Shown one piece after another: positions 26,931 through 34,840 of a stretch of 64,000 bases of DNA. The notes under the pieces were generated by a model, which saw only the letters and a list, made by a program, of their open reading frames with translations, had not been told where the DNA came from and did no database searches. The number at the start of each line of letters is the position of its first letter. The stretch's first letter is position 1. The DNA lies in NCBI GenBank assembly GCA_965248685.1, contig CBDFKC010000003.1:744001-808000 (forward strand). Reading direction: 5' to 3'. Source of the stretch: VYFG01 sp965248685. GTDB taxonomy: Bacteria; Pseudomonadota; Gammaproteobacteria; Arenicellales; Poriferihabitantaceae. Position numbers and translations under genes: made by a program.

Positions 26931-27101
26931 CTAGAACTTCGGCTTTTCAGATTTTCTCGCTATACGAAGCTCTTCCCTTCTCGCTTTAGTCTGACAAAGT
27001 ATAATATTGCCGGTACCCTGAACTATTATCCGCGCTTCTTCTAGAGTATCCACGACGCAAATCAATTTACGGCTCCCTCTTTCTTCAATAAAGTATTGCA
27101 T
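26931..27101 (-). CDS. Small unrecognised protein of 56 residues
   Basis: An ATG-started frame encoding 56 residues: an acidic-basic N-terminus (MQYFIEERGSRKLICVV), a central TLEEARIIVQGTG, and a strongly basic helical tail ending KSEKPKF. The alternation of charged and hydrophobic residues looks like a folded beta-alpha-beta unit rather than noise. No strong ribosome-binding site is visible and no family is recognised. The gap to the next gene (27102-27624) holds only the fragment at 27241 and the attC-like site. Confidence 0.4.
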   Translation of the reverse strand: MQYFIEERGSRKLICVVDTLEEARIIVQGTGNIILCQTKARREELRIARKSEKPKF

Positions 27102-27240
27102 CTATTTTATCTACAGTATGACACCACATTTCTGCTTCAAATTATTGTTGATATGCGTGTTATTGAATAATTTTGCATTTAAGCTTCTCTGCCAAACAGG
27201 TAAATTCTGTTACTTTTTGCTCTGATTTTCCTGTCAGGTA

Positions 27241-27339
27241 TCAAATGCTTCGTTCAGTTCCACGTACAACTAGTTTAGCCCAAATAGCAATAGCAGAAGC
27301 TCCGGTCAGGGCGAGTAAAAGCTTACGCCGATTATCCAT
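27241..27339 (-). other. Short frame resembling a twin-arginine signal, probably a gene remnant
   Basis: A 32-residue frame reads MDNRRKLLLALTGASAIAIWAK before ending soon after. A double arginine followed by a hydrophobic stretch and WAK recalls the N-terminus of exported proteins with Tat-type signals, but nothing follows it. There is no ribosome-binding site. It is either chance or the 5' stump of a lost gene. Confidence 0.25.
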
Positions 27340-27531
27340 AGGAGGTTTCTCAACAGTATGATTTTTTCAGCAGATGAGACTTTGCTACAGTTTTTTTGCT
27401 GTGAGTATACAAGGAAGTAGATAGCAGACGAAACATTGAATTAATCTGGAGAGCCTGCGTCGATTCTCGCGCTATGCCCCAAAGTTGCCCTTTTCTGCCG
27501 TTCACTGCATGTTACAAATTGGTAGTTTTGG

Positions 27532-27591
27532 ATTCAATCGCTATGTGGAAAAATGAACAGCAGACATCTACACCATAGTCGCTTGTTAGGT
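27532..27591 (-). other. attC-like imperfect palindrome (60 bases) downstream of the 118-residue membrane protein gene
   Basis: Read on the reverse strand, the site opens with ACCTAAC (RYYYAAC, 27591-27585) and ends with ATTGAAT (27538-27532), one base from the integron consensus GTTRRRY. The two arms pair as CAA, CG, CTATG and TG with the matching segments: 12 pairs, one mismatch and two single-base bulges on the same arm. Length and bulge pattern are those of integron attC sites. The G-to-A change at the first base of the inner core would make it recombination-poor. Confidence 0.35.
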
Positions 27592-27624
27592 GCCACGGTC
27601 TCTCGATAATGACCATGCGTCACA

Positions 27625-27981
27625 TTATTTTAGCCACGAAACGCCGGTCGCAGAAATCGCAAGGCCATTGAAGATCCAGATTGCCGCCACTCTTCCCAGA
27701 AACACCTGATATGACACTTGGATAGTCTTGGGATCTTCCTTAATGTCTTCCCGAATTCGCCTTTCTGCGACCGCGCACCACCGCACAACCCAGGTATACA
27801 GACCCGCGCCGGCCGCAATTCCGATCAAGATCAGAGGGATAAACTGCTCCCAGCTATCTAAAACATCGGGGTTTTGGACCGAGAAGTAGATGACCGCTAA
27901 GGATTGAAGGATCGTAAACCCAGCAATAGCGTTGCCTAGTCCCCACAATTTGTCGATCATCTCTCGTTGTTCGCTATCCAC
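27625..27981 (-). CDS. Small membrane protein of unknown function
   Basis: A 118-residue protein with three hydrophobic segments (about 14-33, 46-68 and 93-113), a likely GTG start, and a charged loop (AERRIREDIKEDPKTIQ). No family is recognised. It is flanked by TTGTTAGGTG (27583-27592) and its inverse CACCTAACAA (28006-28015), as expected for the two core sites that border an integron cassette. Its isolated position within an A+T-rich stretch fits acquired DNA. Confidence 0.65.
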   Translation of the reverse strand: MDSEQREMIDKLWGLGNAIAGFTILQSLAVIYFSVQNPDVLDSWEQFIPLILIGIAAGAGLYTWVVRWCAVAERRIREDIKEDPKTIQVSYQVFLGRVAAIWIFNGLAISATGVSWLK

Positions 27982-28006
27982 TTTCTATCCTTGAATTGTC
28001 TTGAAC

Positions 28007-28066
28007 ACCTAACAATGTTTTACACCGACATGATGTCGGGTTACCAAGTCTGAATGACTGTTAACG
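28007..28066 (-). other. Possible second attC-like site upstream of the membrane protein gene; gap 27982-28457
   Basis: The reverse strand carries GTTAGGT at 28013-28007, the match to the GTTRRRY core that would precede a cassette gene. A small hairpin, CCGACAT/ATGTCGG, lies at 28025-28039, and TAACA/TGTTA arms surround it. The partner core near 28060-28066 is poor and the loops are unequal, so the match is weak. The remainder of the 476-base gap up to 28457 shows no convincing gene. Confidence 0.2.
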
Positions 28067-28457
28067 GGGAGGTATAAGAAAAATGGATACACTGTTGTTA
28101 TAAGGCTGAACATTCGGCGACTATCAGTATCTCAAAGACAGATCGGAAAGTCGATGATCACACGATTTAGAATCGTTCAAATCTTAAATGGCGCGACGGT
28201 TTCAACCTTTCCGTCAGTAGACATCTCAATTACTCGTAATATACTCAACCTGAGAAATTACATGTTTTCACGTCCAGCCCTCTTTCAAATATTTTTATTT
28301 TCTAAGTGAAGGCAGATGTGCGCAATCTGTGTGTTCTATCGTCAGTAGAGTCAGTATAACCATCAGGCAAAATCTTGCACAGAATAGACAGTCGAATGCG
28401 GAAAAACACCAATACTTGATCTGATACCATTGATCGAAATGATTCAAGAACAAGATA

Positions 28458-28904
28458 ATGACTACAACTATCGACAATACGACTAGTGTACTTACGGGGC
28501 GTTGCTATTGCGGCGCGACAACGATCAGAACTACTCAAGCACCACAAACTGTCGCTTACTGCCACTGTATCGACTGTCGGCGTTGGACGAGTGCGCCCGT
28601 TGCAGCGTTCGCCGCATTCGATGAAACAGCGGTGATATTTATGCCAGATCAAGGCCGTCAGATTGCCGCCAATCCTGGCGTAACGCGAACATTCTGTGCC
28701 ACCTGTGGGTCGCCACTTACTGGACGCTACGATTATCTCCCAGGGCAAGTTTACATCGGGGTATCAATTTTCGATCAGGATAGCGATCTCGCGCCAAGGA
28801 TTCACACTCATGAGTCTGAACGGCTGACGTGGCTTCATATCGATGATGACTTGGAGCGAGTTTCTTCGACGGGGCGTTCAAAAATAAACGAAGCATCGAA
28901 GTAG
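28458..28904 (+). CDS. GFA/CENP-V family zinc-binding protein
   Basis: A 148-residue protein with the zinc-ligand cysteine pattern of the glutathione-dependent formaldehyde-activating (GFA) family: GRCYCGA (Cys16, Cys18), CHCIDCRRW (35, 37, 40) and TFCATCGSPL (80, 83). Family members bind two zincs; most are not proven formaldehyde enzymes. It is one of four GFA proteins in this window. Its stop is directly followed by a start-less GNAT reading frame, suggesting a junction. Confidence 0.9.
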   Translation: MTTTIDNTTSVLTGRCYCGATTIRTTQAPQTVAYCHCIDCRRWTSAPVAAFAAFDETAVIFMPDQGRQIAANPGVTRTFCATCGSPLTGRYDYLPGQVYIGVSIFDQDSDLAPRIHTHESERLTWLHIDDDLERVSSTGRSKINEASK

Positions 28905-28912
28905 ATATGTAA

Positions 28913-29365
28913 GGTGCGAATAGCGGCTGTGTATATAACACTCATTGGCGGTATTACGCCAAAGCGTGGAATTTTGGGCACTATTTTGAAGCCAAGGTAG
29001 CCAGTGACCTAGCCGAGTTCATTAGTTGTTATGATCCAGGCCGGGATTGCATATGGACCCTCTGGCTGGATCAGGAAATAGAAGGTGCAATTGGCATCGA
29101 TGGCTCCGCCATTGGTAGAGCCCATTTGCATTGGTTTATCACTACAGAAAAATTAAAGGGTATGGGTGGCGGAAACTATCTGATGCATCAGGCAGTGTCT
29201 TTTTGTCAGCAAAACAAATATAGTGAAATCTCACTGTGGACCTTCGAAGGTCTTGAATCGGCGCGTCATCTTTATGAGAAATTTAACTTCGAGATTGCCG
29301 AGCAGCGCTATGGCGATCAATGGGGTACAGGGGTAAACGAACAAAAATACCAACTGTTCCTGTAA
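28913..29365 (+). pseudogene. GNAT acetyltransferase lacking a start codon (5'-truncated)
   Basis: From the TAA at 28910 the frame stays open to 29365 and encodes about 150 residues of a GNAT domain of the type fused to MarR regulators. It has YYAKAWNFGHYFEAKVA, CIWTLWLDQEIEGAIGIDG, KGMGGGNYLM (acetyl-CoA motif) and SARHLYEKFNFEIAEQ. No ATG, GTG or TTG occurs in frame before the conserved part; the first TTG, at 29126, would remove half the domain. The N-terminal dozen residues are missing and the frame abuts the GFA stop. Loss of the 5' end by recombination is the simplest reading. Confidence 0.65.
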
Positions 29366-29394
29366 CAAAACTGGCATCTGATGAAAATACTAAT

Positions 29395-30255
29395 ATGAAG
29401 GTCGACCAAAAAACCAAAGCCAAGCAATTTAAAGACCTGCATATCGCGGAGGGAATTTTCGTGATGCCTAATGCCTGGAATGCAGGCAGCGCTTATATGC
29501 TGGAGCAGGCAGGATTTGTTGCCATGGGTACCACCAGCGCGGGTATCGCGTTTAGTCTTGGCCTGCCCGATTACGCCAGCGTATTGAGTCGTGACACTGC
29601 GTTCGAAGAAACCACCCGGATCGTTGATGCAATCGACCTGCCGGTTAGTGTTGACGCAGAAAACGGCTATGGCCATGAGCCAGAAATCGTTGCCGAGACA
29701 ATTCAACTGGTTGGGGAATCCGGCGCGGTAGGAGCAAGTATCGAGGACTATAGTTCGGACCCCGCCATGGGTCTATATGGGCGTGAGCAATCGGTGGAGC
29801 GGATTAAGGCGGCTCGGATGGCAGCCGACAAATTGAATTTCGACTTTACCCTGACTGCCCGGGCCGAATGTTTTCTGGTGGGTCATCCCAATCCGTTTGA
29901 GGAATCGGTGGTGCGGGCAAATTTGTATCGCGAGGCGGGCGCTGATTGTCTTTACGTTCCGGGTGTCAAAGACCCGGAAACCATCGCGGCACTGGCCAGG
30001 CAGATTGATGGTCCCCTTAACGTGGTAATGGGTTTGTCCGGTGCACCCCTGGCGGTGACCGAGCTGGAAGATCTGGGGGTTAAACGTATCAGTATAGGTG
30101 GCTCCCTGGCTCGGGCAACCTTTGGTGTAATTCGGCGGGCTGCCCAGGAAATTCTAGATAAAGGGTCATTTGACTACGCGGCCCAACAGGTCCCGGATGC
30201 AGAATTGTGTGAGATGTTCGCGACAAGAATTGAGCCCGGGAAACCATCCGGCTAG
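29395..30255 (+). CDS. Isocitrate lyase/PEP mutase superfamily enzyme
   Basis: A 286-residue TIM-barrel enzyme. PNAWNAGSA near the N-terminus, SVDAENGYG (metal-binding loop), GASIEDYS, and the arginine in TARAECFL are typical of the PEP mutase/2-methylisocitrate lyase-like group. The KKCGH loop of isocitrate lyase is absent. Members cleave or form C-C or C-P bonds next to a carboxylate, for example oxaloacetate decarboxylase or carboxyvinyl-phosphonate mutase. The ATG at 29395 is preferred over an upstream in-frame start inside the GNAT frame. Confidence 0.88.
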   Translation: MKVDQKTKAKQFKDLHIAEGIFVMPNAWNAGSAYMLEQAGFVAMGTTSAGIAFSLGLPDYASVLSRDTAFEETTRIVDAIDLPVSVDAENGYGHEPEIVAETIQLVGESGAVGASIEDYSSDPAMGLYGREQSVERIKAARMAADKLNFDFTLTARAECFLVGHPNPFEESVVRANLYREAGADCLYVPGVKDPETIAALARQIDGPLNVVMGLSGAPLAVTELEDLGVKRISIGGSLARATFGVIRRAAQEILDKGSFDYAAQQVPDAELCEMFATRIEPGKPSG

Positions 30256-30301
30256 TCTCCGGGTAATCCCCAGTAAAATTTCAGTGCCGTTGTAATTATC
30301 G

Positions 30302-31915
30302 ATGACAGAAAAAACTGATTATGATGCTGTAGTGATCGGGGCCGGTCATAATGGATTGACTTGCGCCGGTTATCTTGCCGCCGCCGGCCTCAAGACTCTG
30401 GTTCTCGAGCGTCGAGCCAAGGTGGGAGGCCTCGCAACGGATTTCGAGTTTTTCCCGGGGTACCACGCATCCATGCCAAATTCTCCGGGTTCCCTGGAAC
30501 CCAAGGTGGTGGCGGATCTCGAACTGAATAAATTCGGTCTCAAATTTATCCCGCCGGACCCTTCTCTGGTTGTGCCGTTTCCGGATGGCAGAGCCATGGT
30601 CGCTTGGCGCGACAGCGCCAGGACCGCCGCGGAAATCGCCAAATTCTCTGCCAAAGATGTAGCCGCCTACGGCGCATTTTTTGAATATTTAAACAACTTT
30701 GCCCGCCGCATAAAAGTATCTCTATTCGAGCCTCCACCAACAATAAAACAATTGGTGGGGCGTCTCAAAACGGCTGAAGATGAAGATGCTTTCGCAAAAA
30801 TTATTCTTGGTAGCCTCAGGGATTTATTGGATGAATGGCTTGAATCCGAAGAGTTAAAGTCGGTGATCGCCGCAATCAGCGTGACATCGAACCTGATCGG
30901 CCCTTCAACCCCCGGCAGTCCTTACTTGATGTTAATGCGACCACTTTCATTGGCCTCTTCCAGCATTGATGCGGCCCACGATCCGCGTAAGCAATATCTG
31001 CGCGGATCGACTGGATTACCCGTGGGTGGAATGGGCGCGGTAACTAGGGCAATGGCCCGTTCGTTCGAAGCTCGGGGCGGGATCGTTCGGACCGAGTGCG
31101 GGGTCGCCCGGATCGTTGCCAACGGCAATTGCGTGGAAGGGGTTGAACTCGACAGTGGTGAATTTATTCGAACCAGGATCGTTGCGTCCAATCTCCATCC
31201 AAAAACCACGATGGCCGATTTGCTCGATTCACCGGATATCGACAATCAGTTTCAGGCGCGGATTAAGGGCCTGCCAAAACGCGGATCTGCCTTTAAATTG
31301 GCCTTGGCACTCGATGGGTTACCGACATTTGCCGCGGCGCCCAAAGGACTTGAAAAAGTGTATTCGGGTTGTCAATTCAGGCTCGCGCCATCTCTGGATT
31401 ATATGGAGCGGGCCTACGACGACGCCAAATATGGACGTCCTTCCGAGCAACCAATAATACTAGGACTTATCCCATCGGTAACGGATCCCGGGATGGCGCC
31501 GCCGGGAAAACATATCTTGAGTTGTAATATCTGGCACGCACCGGTTGAGCTGAAACAAGGCTCCTGGGCTACCGAACGAGACAGATTTGGTCAGCGTTGT
31601 ATCGATATTATTTCGAGTTATATGCCAAACCTCAAGGATCTGATTAGTGATCATCGTTTTCTCAGTCCACAGGATCTGGAGAATGAATTTGGTTTGCGCG
31701 ACGCCAATATTAATCACCTCGACGTTATGCCGGCAAAGATGTTTGGTTTGCGCCCTTTGCCTGGATGGTCGTCCTATAAAATGCCCGTTCCCGGGCTATA
31801 TCTCTGCGGTTCCGGGACTTGGCCGGGCGGTACCGTGAGCGGCATTCCCGGTCACAACGCGAGTTGCCAGATCATTGCGGATTTGAAAGATCGATTATTG
31901 AAATATGAACGATAA
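30302..31915 (+). CDS. FAD-dependent oxidoreductase, phytoene-desaturase/PYROXD2-like
   Basis: A 537-residue flavoprotein. The dinucleotide-binding motif is VVIGAGHNGLTCAGYLAAAG, followed by the second-strand glutamate in LVLERR. The C-terminal FAD motif is GLYLCGSGTWPGGTVSGIPGHNA. The length and this C-terminal signature fit the carotenoid-desaturase-like NAD(P)/FAD oxidoreductases such as PYROXD2; no carotenoid genes are nearby. The substrate is unknown. Its end overlaps the next gene by 11 bases. Confidence 0.88.
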   Translation: MTEKTDYDAVVIGAGHNGLTCAGYLAAAGLKTLVLERRAKVGGLATDFEFFPGYHASMPNSPGSLEPKVVADLELNKFGLKFIPPDPSLVVPFPDGRAMVAWRDSARTAAEIAKFSAKDVAAYGAFFEYLNNFARRIKVSLFEPPPTIKQLVGRLKTAEDEDAFAKIILGSLRDLLDEWLESEELKSVIAAISVTSNLIGPSTPGSPYLMLMRPLSLASSSIDAAHDPRKQYLRGSTGLPVGGMGAVTRAMARSFEARGGIVRTECGVARIVANGNCVEGVELDSGEFIRTRIVASNLHPKTTMADLLDSPDIDNQFQARIKGLPKRGSAFKLALALDGLPTFAAAPKGLEKVYSGCQFRLAPSLDYMERAYDDAKYGRPSEQPIILGLIPSVTDPGMAPPGKHILSCNIWHAPVELKQGSWATERDRFGQRCIDIISSYMPNLKDLISDHRFLSPQDLENEFGLRDANINHLDVMPAKMFGLRPLPGWSSYKMPVPGLYLCGSGTWPGGTVSGIPGHNASCQIIADLKDRLLKYER

Positions 31916-32324
31916 CAAAATACTGGAAAACCTGAATGGGCAATGGCCGCCGTCGGTAACAACCCTGGGGGGGCACGGATTGGAGTTTGATCAGAATGTT
32001 AAAACTCTGCAAATGTCGTTCCAGGCAATACCGAATTTCTGCCATTCCCAGGATATCGTCCAGGGCGGTTATATTACCGGTATGCTTGACGCGGTGATGG
32101 CATATGCAGTGATTGGTTTGCCCGATGTTTGTCAGGGCGTAGCGACCCTTGAAATCAAGGTTAATTTCATTGCGCCAGGCCATCCTGGAGAATTCGAGTC
32201 GGTGGGCCAAGTGGTCCATCTGGGGCGTTCAATCGCCTACTTGAGTGGTGAACTTCGTCAGAACCAGAAACTGGTCGCCACCGCAACTTCGACGATAAAA
32301 TTGATTCGTGGGAAGACCGGTTAA
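31905..32324 (+). CDS. PaaI-family hotdog-fold thioesterase
   Basis: A 139-residue hotdog protein. CHSQDIVQGGYITGMLDAVMAYAV supplies the active-site loop and the aspartate; VATLEIKVNFIAPG is the following strand pair. These enzymes hydrolyse acyl- or aryl-CoA thioesters. It overlaps the flavoprotein gene by 11 bases, so both are expressed together. The substrate is unknown. Confidence 0.88.
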   Translation: MNDNKILENLNGQWPPSVTTLGGHGLEFDQNVKTLQMSFQAIPNFCHSQDIVQGGYITGMLDAVMAYAVIGLPDVCQGVATLEIKVNFIAPGHPGEFESVGQVVHLGRSIAYLSGELRQNQKLVATATSTIKLIRGKTG

Positions 32325-32434
32325 GCGAGCCAGTTAAGCGGTTATTGGGGTGGGCCTGGATTGATGCCAGGGCGAGGACTACCTTGCTGTCCACCCGAGA
32401 GTTTATTAAGCGATAAAAATGGGAAAATAAAGAA

Positions 32435-33178
32435 ATGGTTGATCTGCACGAAGACTATAAGGGGTCGATAGATGTCGAGTTTAGAGGGCTGCCTTCGATT
32501 AATCTGGTTTCAATTATTATTGAAAAAGGCGCGAACTGGTTTGAAAGAATCGCCGAAGCCACCCGGCGACGCTATTTTACCCTGGAAAAAGATTGGAATA
32601 TATCTGTGGACAGAGTGGACTATCAGCCTGAGTTAAACGGCACCATTCTGGTACCTAAAAGCGTCGATGGAAAGCCGCTGATATTCGATGGCGCTTCGGT
32701 GCCAATGCCCTGGCTTGTGAGCTTTCTGACCATTGGGGCATTGCGTCCCCTGGGGGTCATGCTGACCGCTTCCATCGTCCACGACTTTGCCTTTAAGCAT
32801 GGTTATTTGCTGGTGGAAAGCGATTCCGGAGGGACGCCCAAAAAGGTAGAAATTGAGCGGCATAATGTCGACCGCTTGTTTCGAGATATTATTGGAACGG
32901 TGAATCAAGTCGCTACAATCGGTTGGATAGCATGGTTTTTTGTTCGAGCAGGATGGATTTTGGGGGTGAAATATAATGGCAAGAGATTTGGCGGTAATCC
33001 ACCGCTGTCGGTGGGTTTGATTTCCCTCGCGGTGTTGTCTTTTCTCGGATTTTACCTGTTCGATGGCTGGAGTTTTCAGGAATCGAAATTCAATCATTTA
33101 GTCTCATTTTCGGTACTACTGTATTTGATGTTTTACGTGGCGACCTTGTTCACCCTGCAGATGCGGGGCAATCGTTAG
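32435..33178 (+). CDS. DUF1353 domain protein with C-terminal membrane segments
   Basis: A 247-residue protein. FDGASVPMPWL and the later SIVHDFAFKHG match the DUF1353 pattern (a D-x-ASVP motif and a HD pair), which is also met in phage-encoded proteins. The C-terminal third carries two or three hydrophobic helices, so it is probably membrane bound. The function is unknown. Its stop overlaps the convergent gene by 4 bases. Confidence 0.75.
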   Translation: MVDLHEDYKGSIDVEFRGLPSINLVSIIIEKGANWFERIAEATRRRYFTLEKDWNISVDRVDYQPELNGTILVPKSVDGKPLIFDGASVPMPWLVSFLTIGALRPLGVMLTASIVHDFAFKHGYLLVESDSGGTPKKVEIERHNVDRLFRDIIGTVNQVATIGWIAWFFVRAGWILGVKYNGKRFGGNPPLSVGLISLAVLSFLGFYLFDGWSFQESKFNHLVSFSVLLYLMFYVATLFTLQMRGNR

Positions 33179-33744
33179 CAAGCCCGGAGTCCAAGGTTTT
33201 CTGGAGGCACTCCGTCTACAGGATCTGGTTTCACCTGGAAGGTTTCAAGCACCATCGCCAGCAACGAGAAGTAGCCAACGACCACGACCAGTTCAACCAG
33301 ACCTTGTTCTCCAACAACATCCAACGCCGCCTGATACCGTGAATCGCTGATCTGTTGCTGGCGACACAGTGCGTGACAAAAATTCAGAACGGCTTGGTCC
33401 TGGTTTTGACCCTGGATTGGGTGACCAGCATCAGCGATACACCTGATTAACGACTGGGAAATGCCGAGTTGCAATGCGATAACTACATGGGCATCCCATT
33501 CGACCTGACAGTTCCAGTGATGGGCCGCGCATAGAATCGCAATTTCACGATGACTCGCAGAAAGTCCGCTGTCAAAGCGCAGGCATTCTCCCAGGGCCGC
33601 CACTTTTTCGGATAGTTGGGGGCAGCGTAATAGAGCCGGAAATGGACCTCCAAATTTCCCTCGGGGGCCGGACATGATACTTTGGTATACCTGTCGCTGG
33701 GCAGTGTTCATCTGCTCGAGAGGAAGGGGCGCAAGTCGGGTCAT
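33175..33744 (-). CDS. Carboxymuconolactone decarboxylase family protein
   Basis: A 189-residue all-helical CMD-family protein. HREIAILCAAHHWNCQVEWDAHV is the conserved core helix, in which an HHW replaces the CxxC of the AhpD peroxidase group, so a hydroperoxidase role is unlikely. The ATG at 33744 was chosen because AGGAGG lies nine to fourteen bases before it; a longer frame to 33864 has no support. The substrate is unknown. Confidence 0.88.
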   Translation of the reverse strand: MTRLAPLPLEQMNTAQRQVYQSIMSGPRGKFGGPFPALLRCPQLSEKVAALGECLRFDSGLSASHREIAILCAAHHWNCQVEWDAHVVIALQLGISQSLIRCIADAGHPIQGQNQDQAVLNFCHALCRQQQISDSRYQAALDVVGEQGLVELVVVVGYFSLLAMVLETFQVKPDPVDGVPPENLGLRAC

Positions 33745-33888
33745 GAAAATAATCCTCCTAAGTGAGTGGTGGTGTTTCCGAAGCTTGTCATACTGGCTTA
33801 CGATCCGATAATATGCAATCCGCTTAAACCGATTCGATCCCGATACGAGAGTCGCCCATGCCAATAATTACCAGTCCAATCGCGAACC

Positions 33889-34821
33889 ATGAGTACTAAA
33901 CCGGTCATTATCAGCTGCGCAGTAACTGGCAGTATTCATACGCCGACCATGTCTCCCCATCTGCCGATTACGCCCCAGCAAATCGCAGATCAGGCCATTG
34001 ACGCGGCCAATGCCGGGGCTTCCATTCTTCATCTGCACGCGCGTAATCCGGACAATGGTCGACCGACCCCGGACCCCGAAGTATTCATGCAGTTTCTTCC
34101 CGAGATCAAACAACAGACCGACGCCGTGATCAATATCACCACCGGCGGCGGGCCGGGAATGTCGGTGGAGGAAAGGATTGCGGCGGCCCTCCATGCACAA
34201 CCGGAAATGGCCTCGCTGAATATGGGTTCGATGAATTTTGGGCTGTTTCCTATCCTGAATAAATACAGTGAATGGAAGCATCAATGGGAGCCAGAGTTTC
34301 TCGAGATGACCCGGGACTTTATCTTCAGAAATACCTTCAAGGATATCGAAACCATATTGCAGCACCTTGGTGAAGGTTGCGGAACCAAGTTTGAGTTCGA
34401 ATGTTATGACGTTGGCCATTTGTACAATTTGGCCCATTTCGTTGATCGCGGCCTGGTTAAGCCTCCATTCCTGGTGCAGACTATATTTGGCATTCTCGGC
34501 GGCATCGGTGCCGATACCGAAAACCTGGCCCATATGCGCCGAATTGCGCTCAAGTTGTTTGGTGATGATCACGAATGGTCGGTACTGGCAGCGGGTCGTT
34601 TCCAATTGTCGTTTACCACCATCGCGGGAACCATGGGCGGTAACGTCAGGGTTGGTCTGGAAGACAGCCTGTTTTTGGGAAAAGGGCAGCTCGCCGAAAC
34701 CAATGCGCAACAGGTTGGCAAGATCAGGAGAATTCTCGAAGACTTGTCACTCACCATCGCAACCCCGGACGACGTCAGAAAACGGCTGGCGCTCAAGGGA
34801 GGCGATCAGGTGGCGTTCTAA
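33889..34821 (+). CDS. Beta-keto acid cleavage enzyme (BKACE, DUF849)
   Basis: A 310-residue TIM-barrel zinc enzyme of the BKACE family. The zinc ligands start with LHLHARN (His48, His50). Family enzymes condense a beta-keto acid with acetyl-CoA to release acetoacetate and a new CoA ester; known substrates include 3-keto-5-aminohexanoate and 3-dehydrocarnitine. The next genes are an aldehyde dehydrogenase and a BetA-like GMC oxidoreductase, which leans towards a quaternary-ammonium substrate such as dehydrocarnitine. That is inference. Confidence 0.92.
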   Translation: MSTKPVIISCAVTGSIHTPTMSPHLPITPQQIADQAIDAANAGASILHLHARNPDNGRPTPDPEVFMQFLPEIKQQTDAVINITTGGGPGMSVEERIAAALHAQPEMASLNMGSMNFGLFPILNKYSEWKHQWEPEFLEMTRDFIFRNTFKDIETILQHLGEGCGTKFEFECYDVGHLYNLAHFVDRGLVKPPFLVQTIFGILGGIGADTENLAHMRRIALKLFGDDHEWSVLAAGRFQLSFTTIAGTMGGNVRVGLEDSLFLGKGQLAETNAQQVGKIRRILEDLSLTIATPDDVRKRLALKGGDQVAF

Positions 34822-34840
34822 ATTCCGCATAGTGCAGCAG

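Noticed and set aside
27173..27361. 62-codon forward frame
   Set aside because: Serine/arginine-rich without pattern; antisense to the more natural-looking short reverse frame at 27241-27339.
34367..34840. Extended N-terminus of the aldehyde dehydrogenase frame
   Set aside because: It lies inside the BKACE gene in another frame; the family N-terminus begins at 34841.
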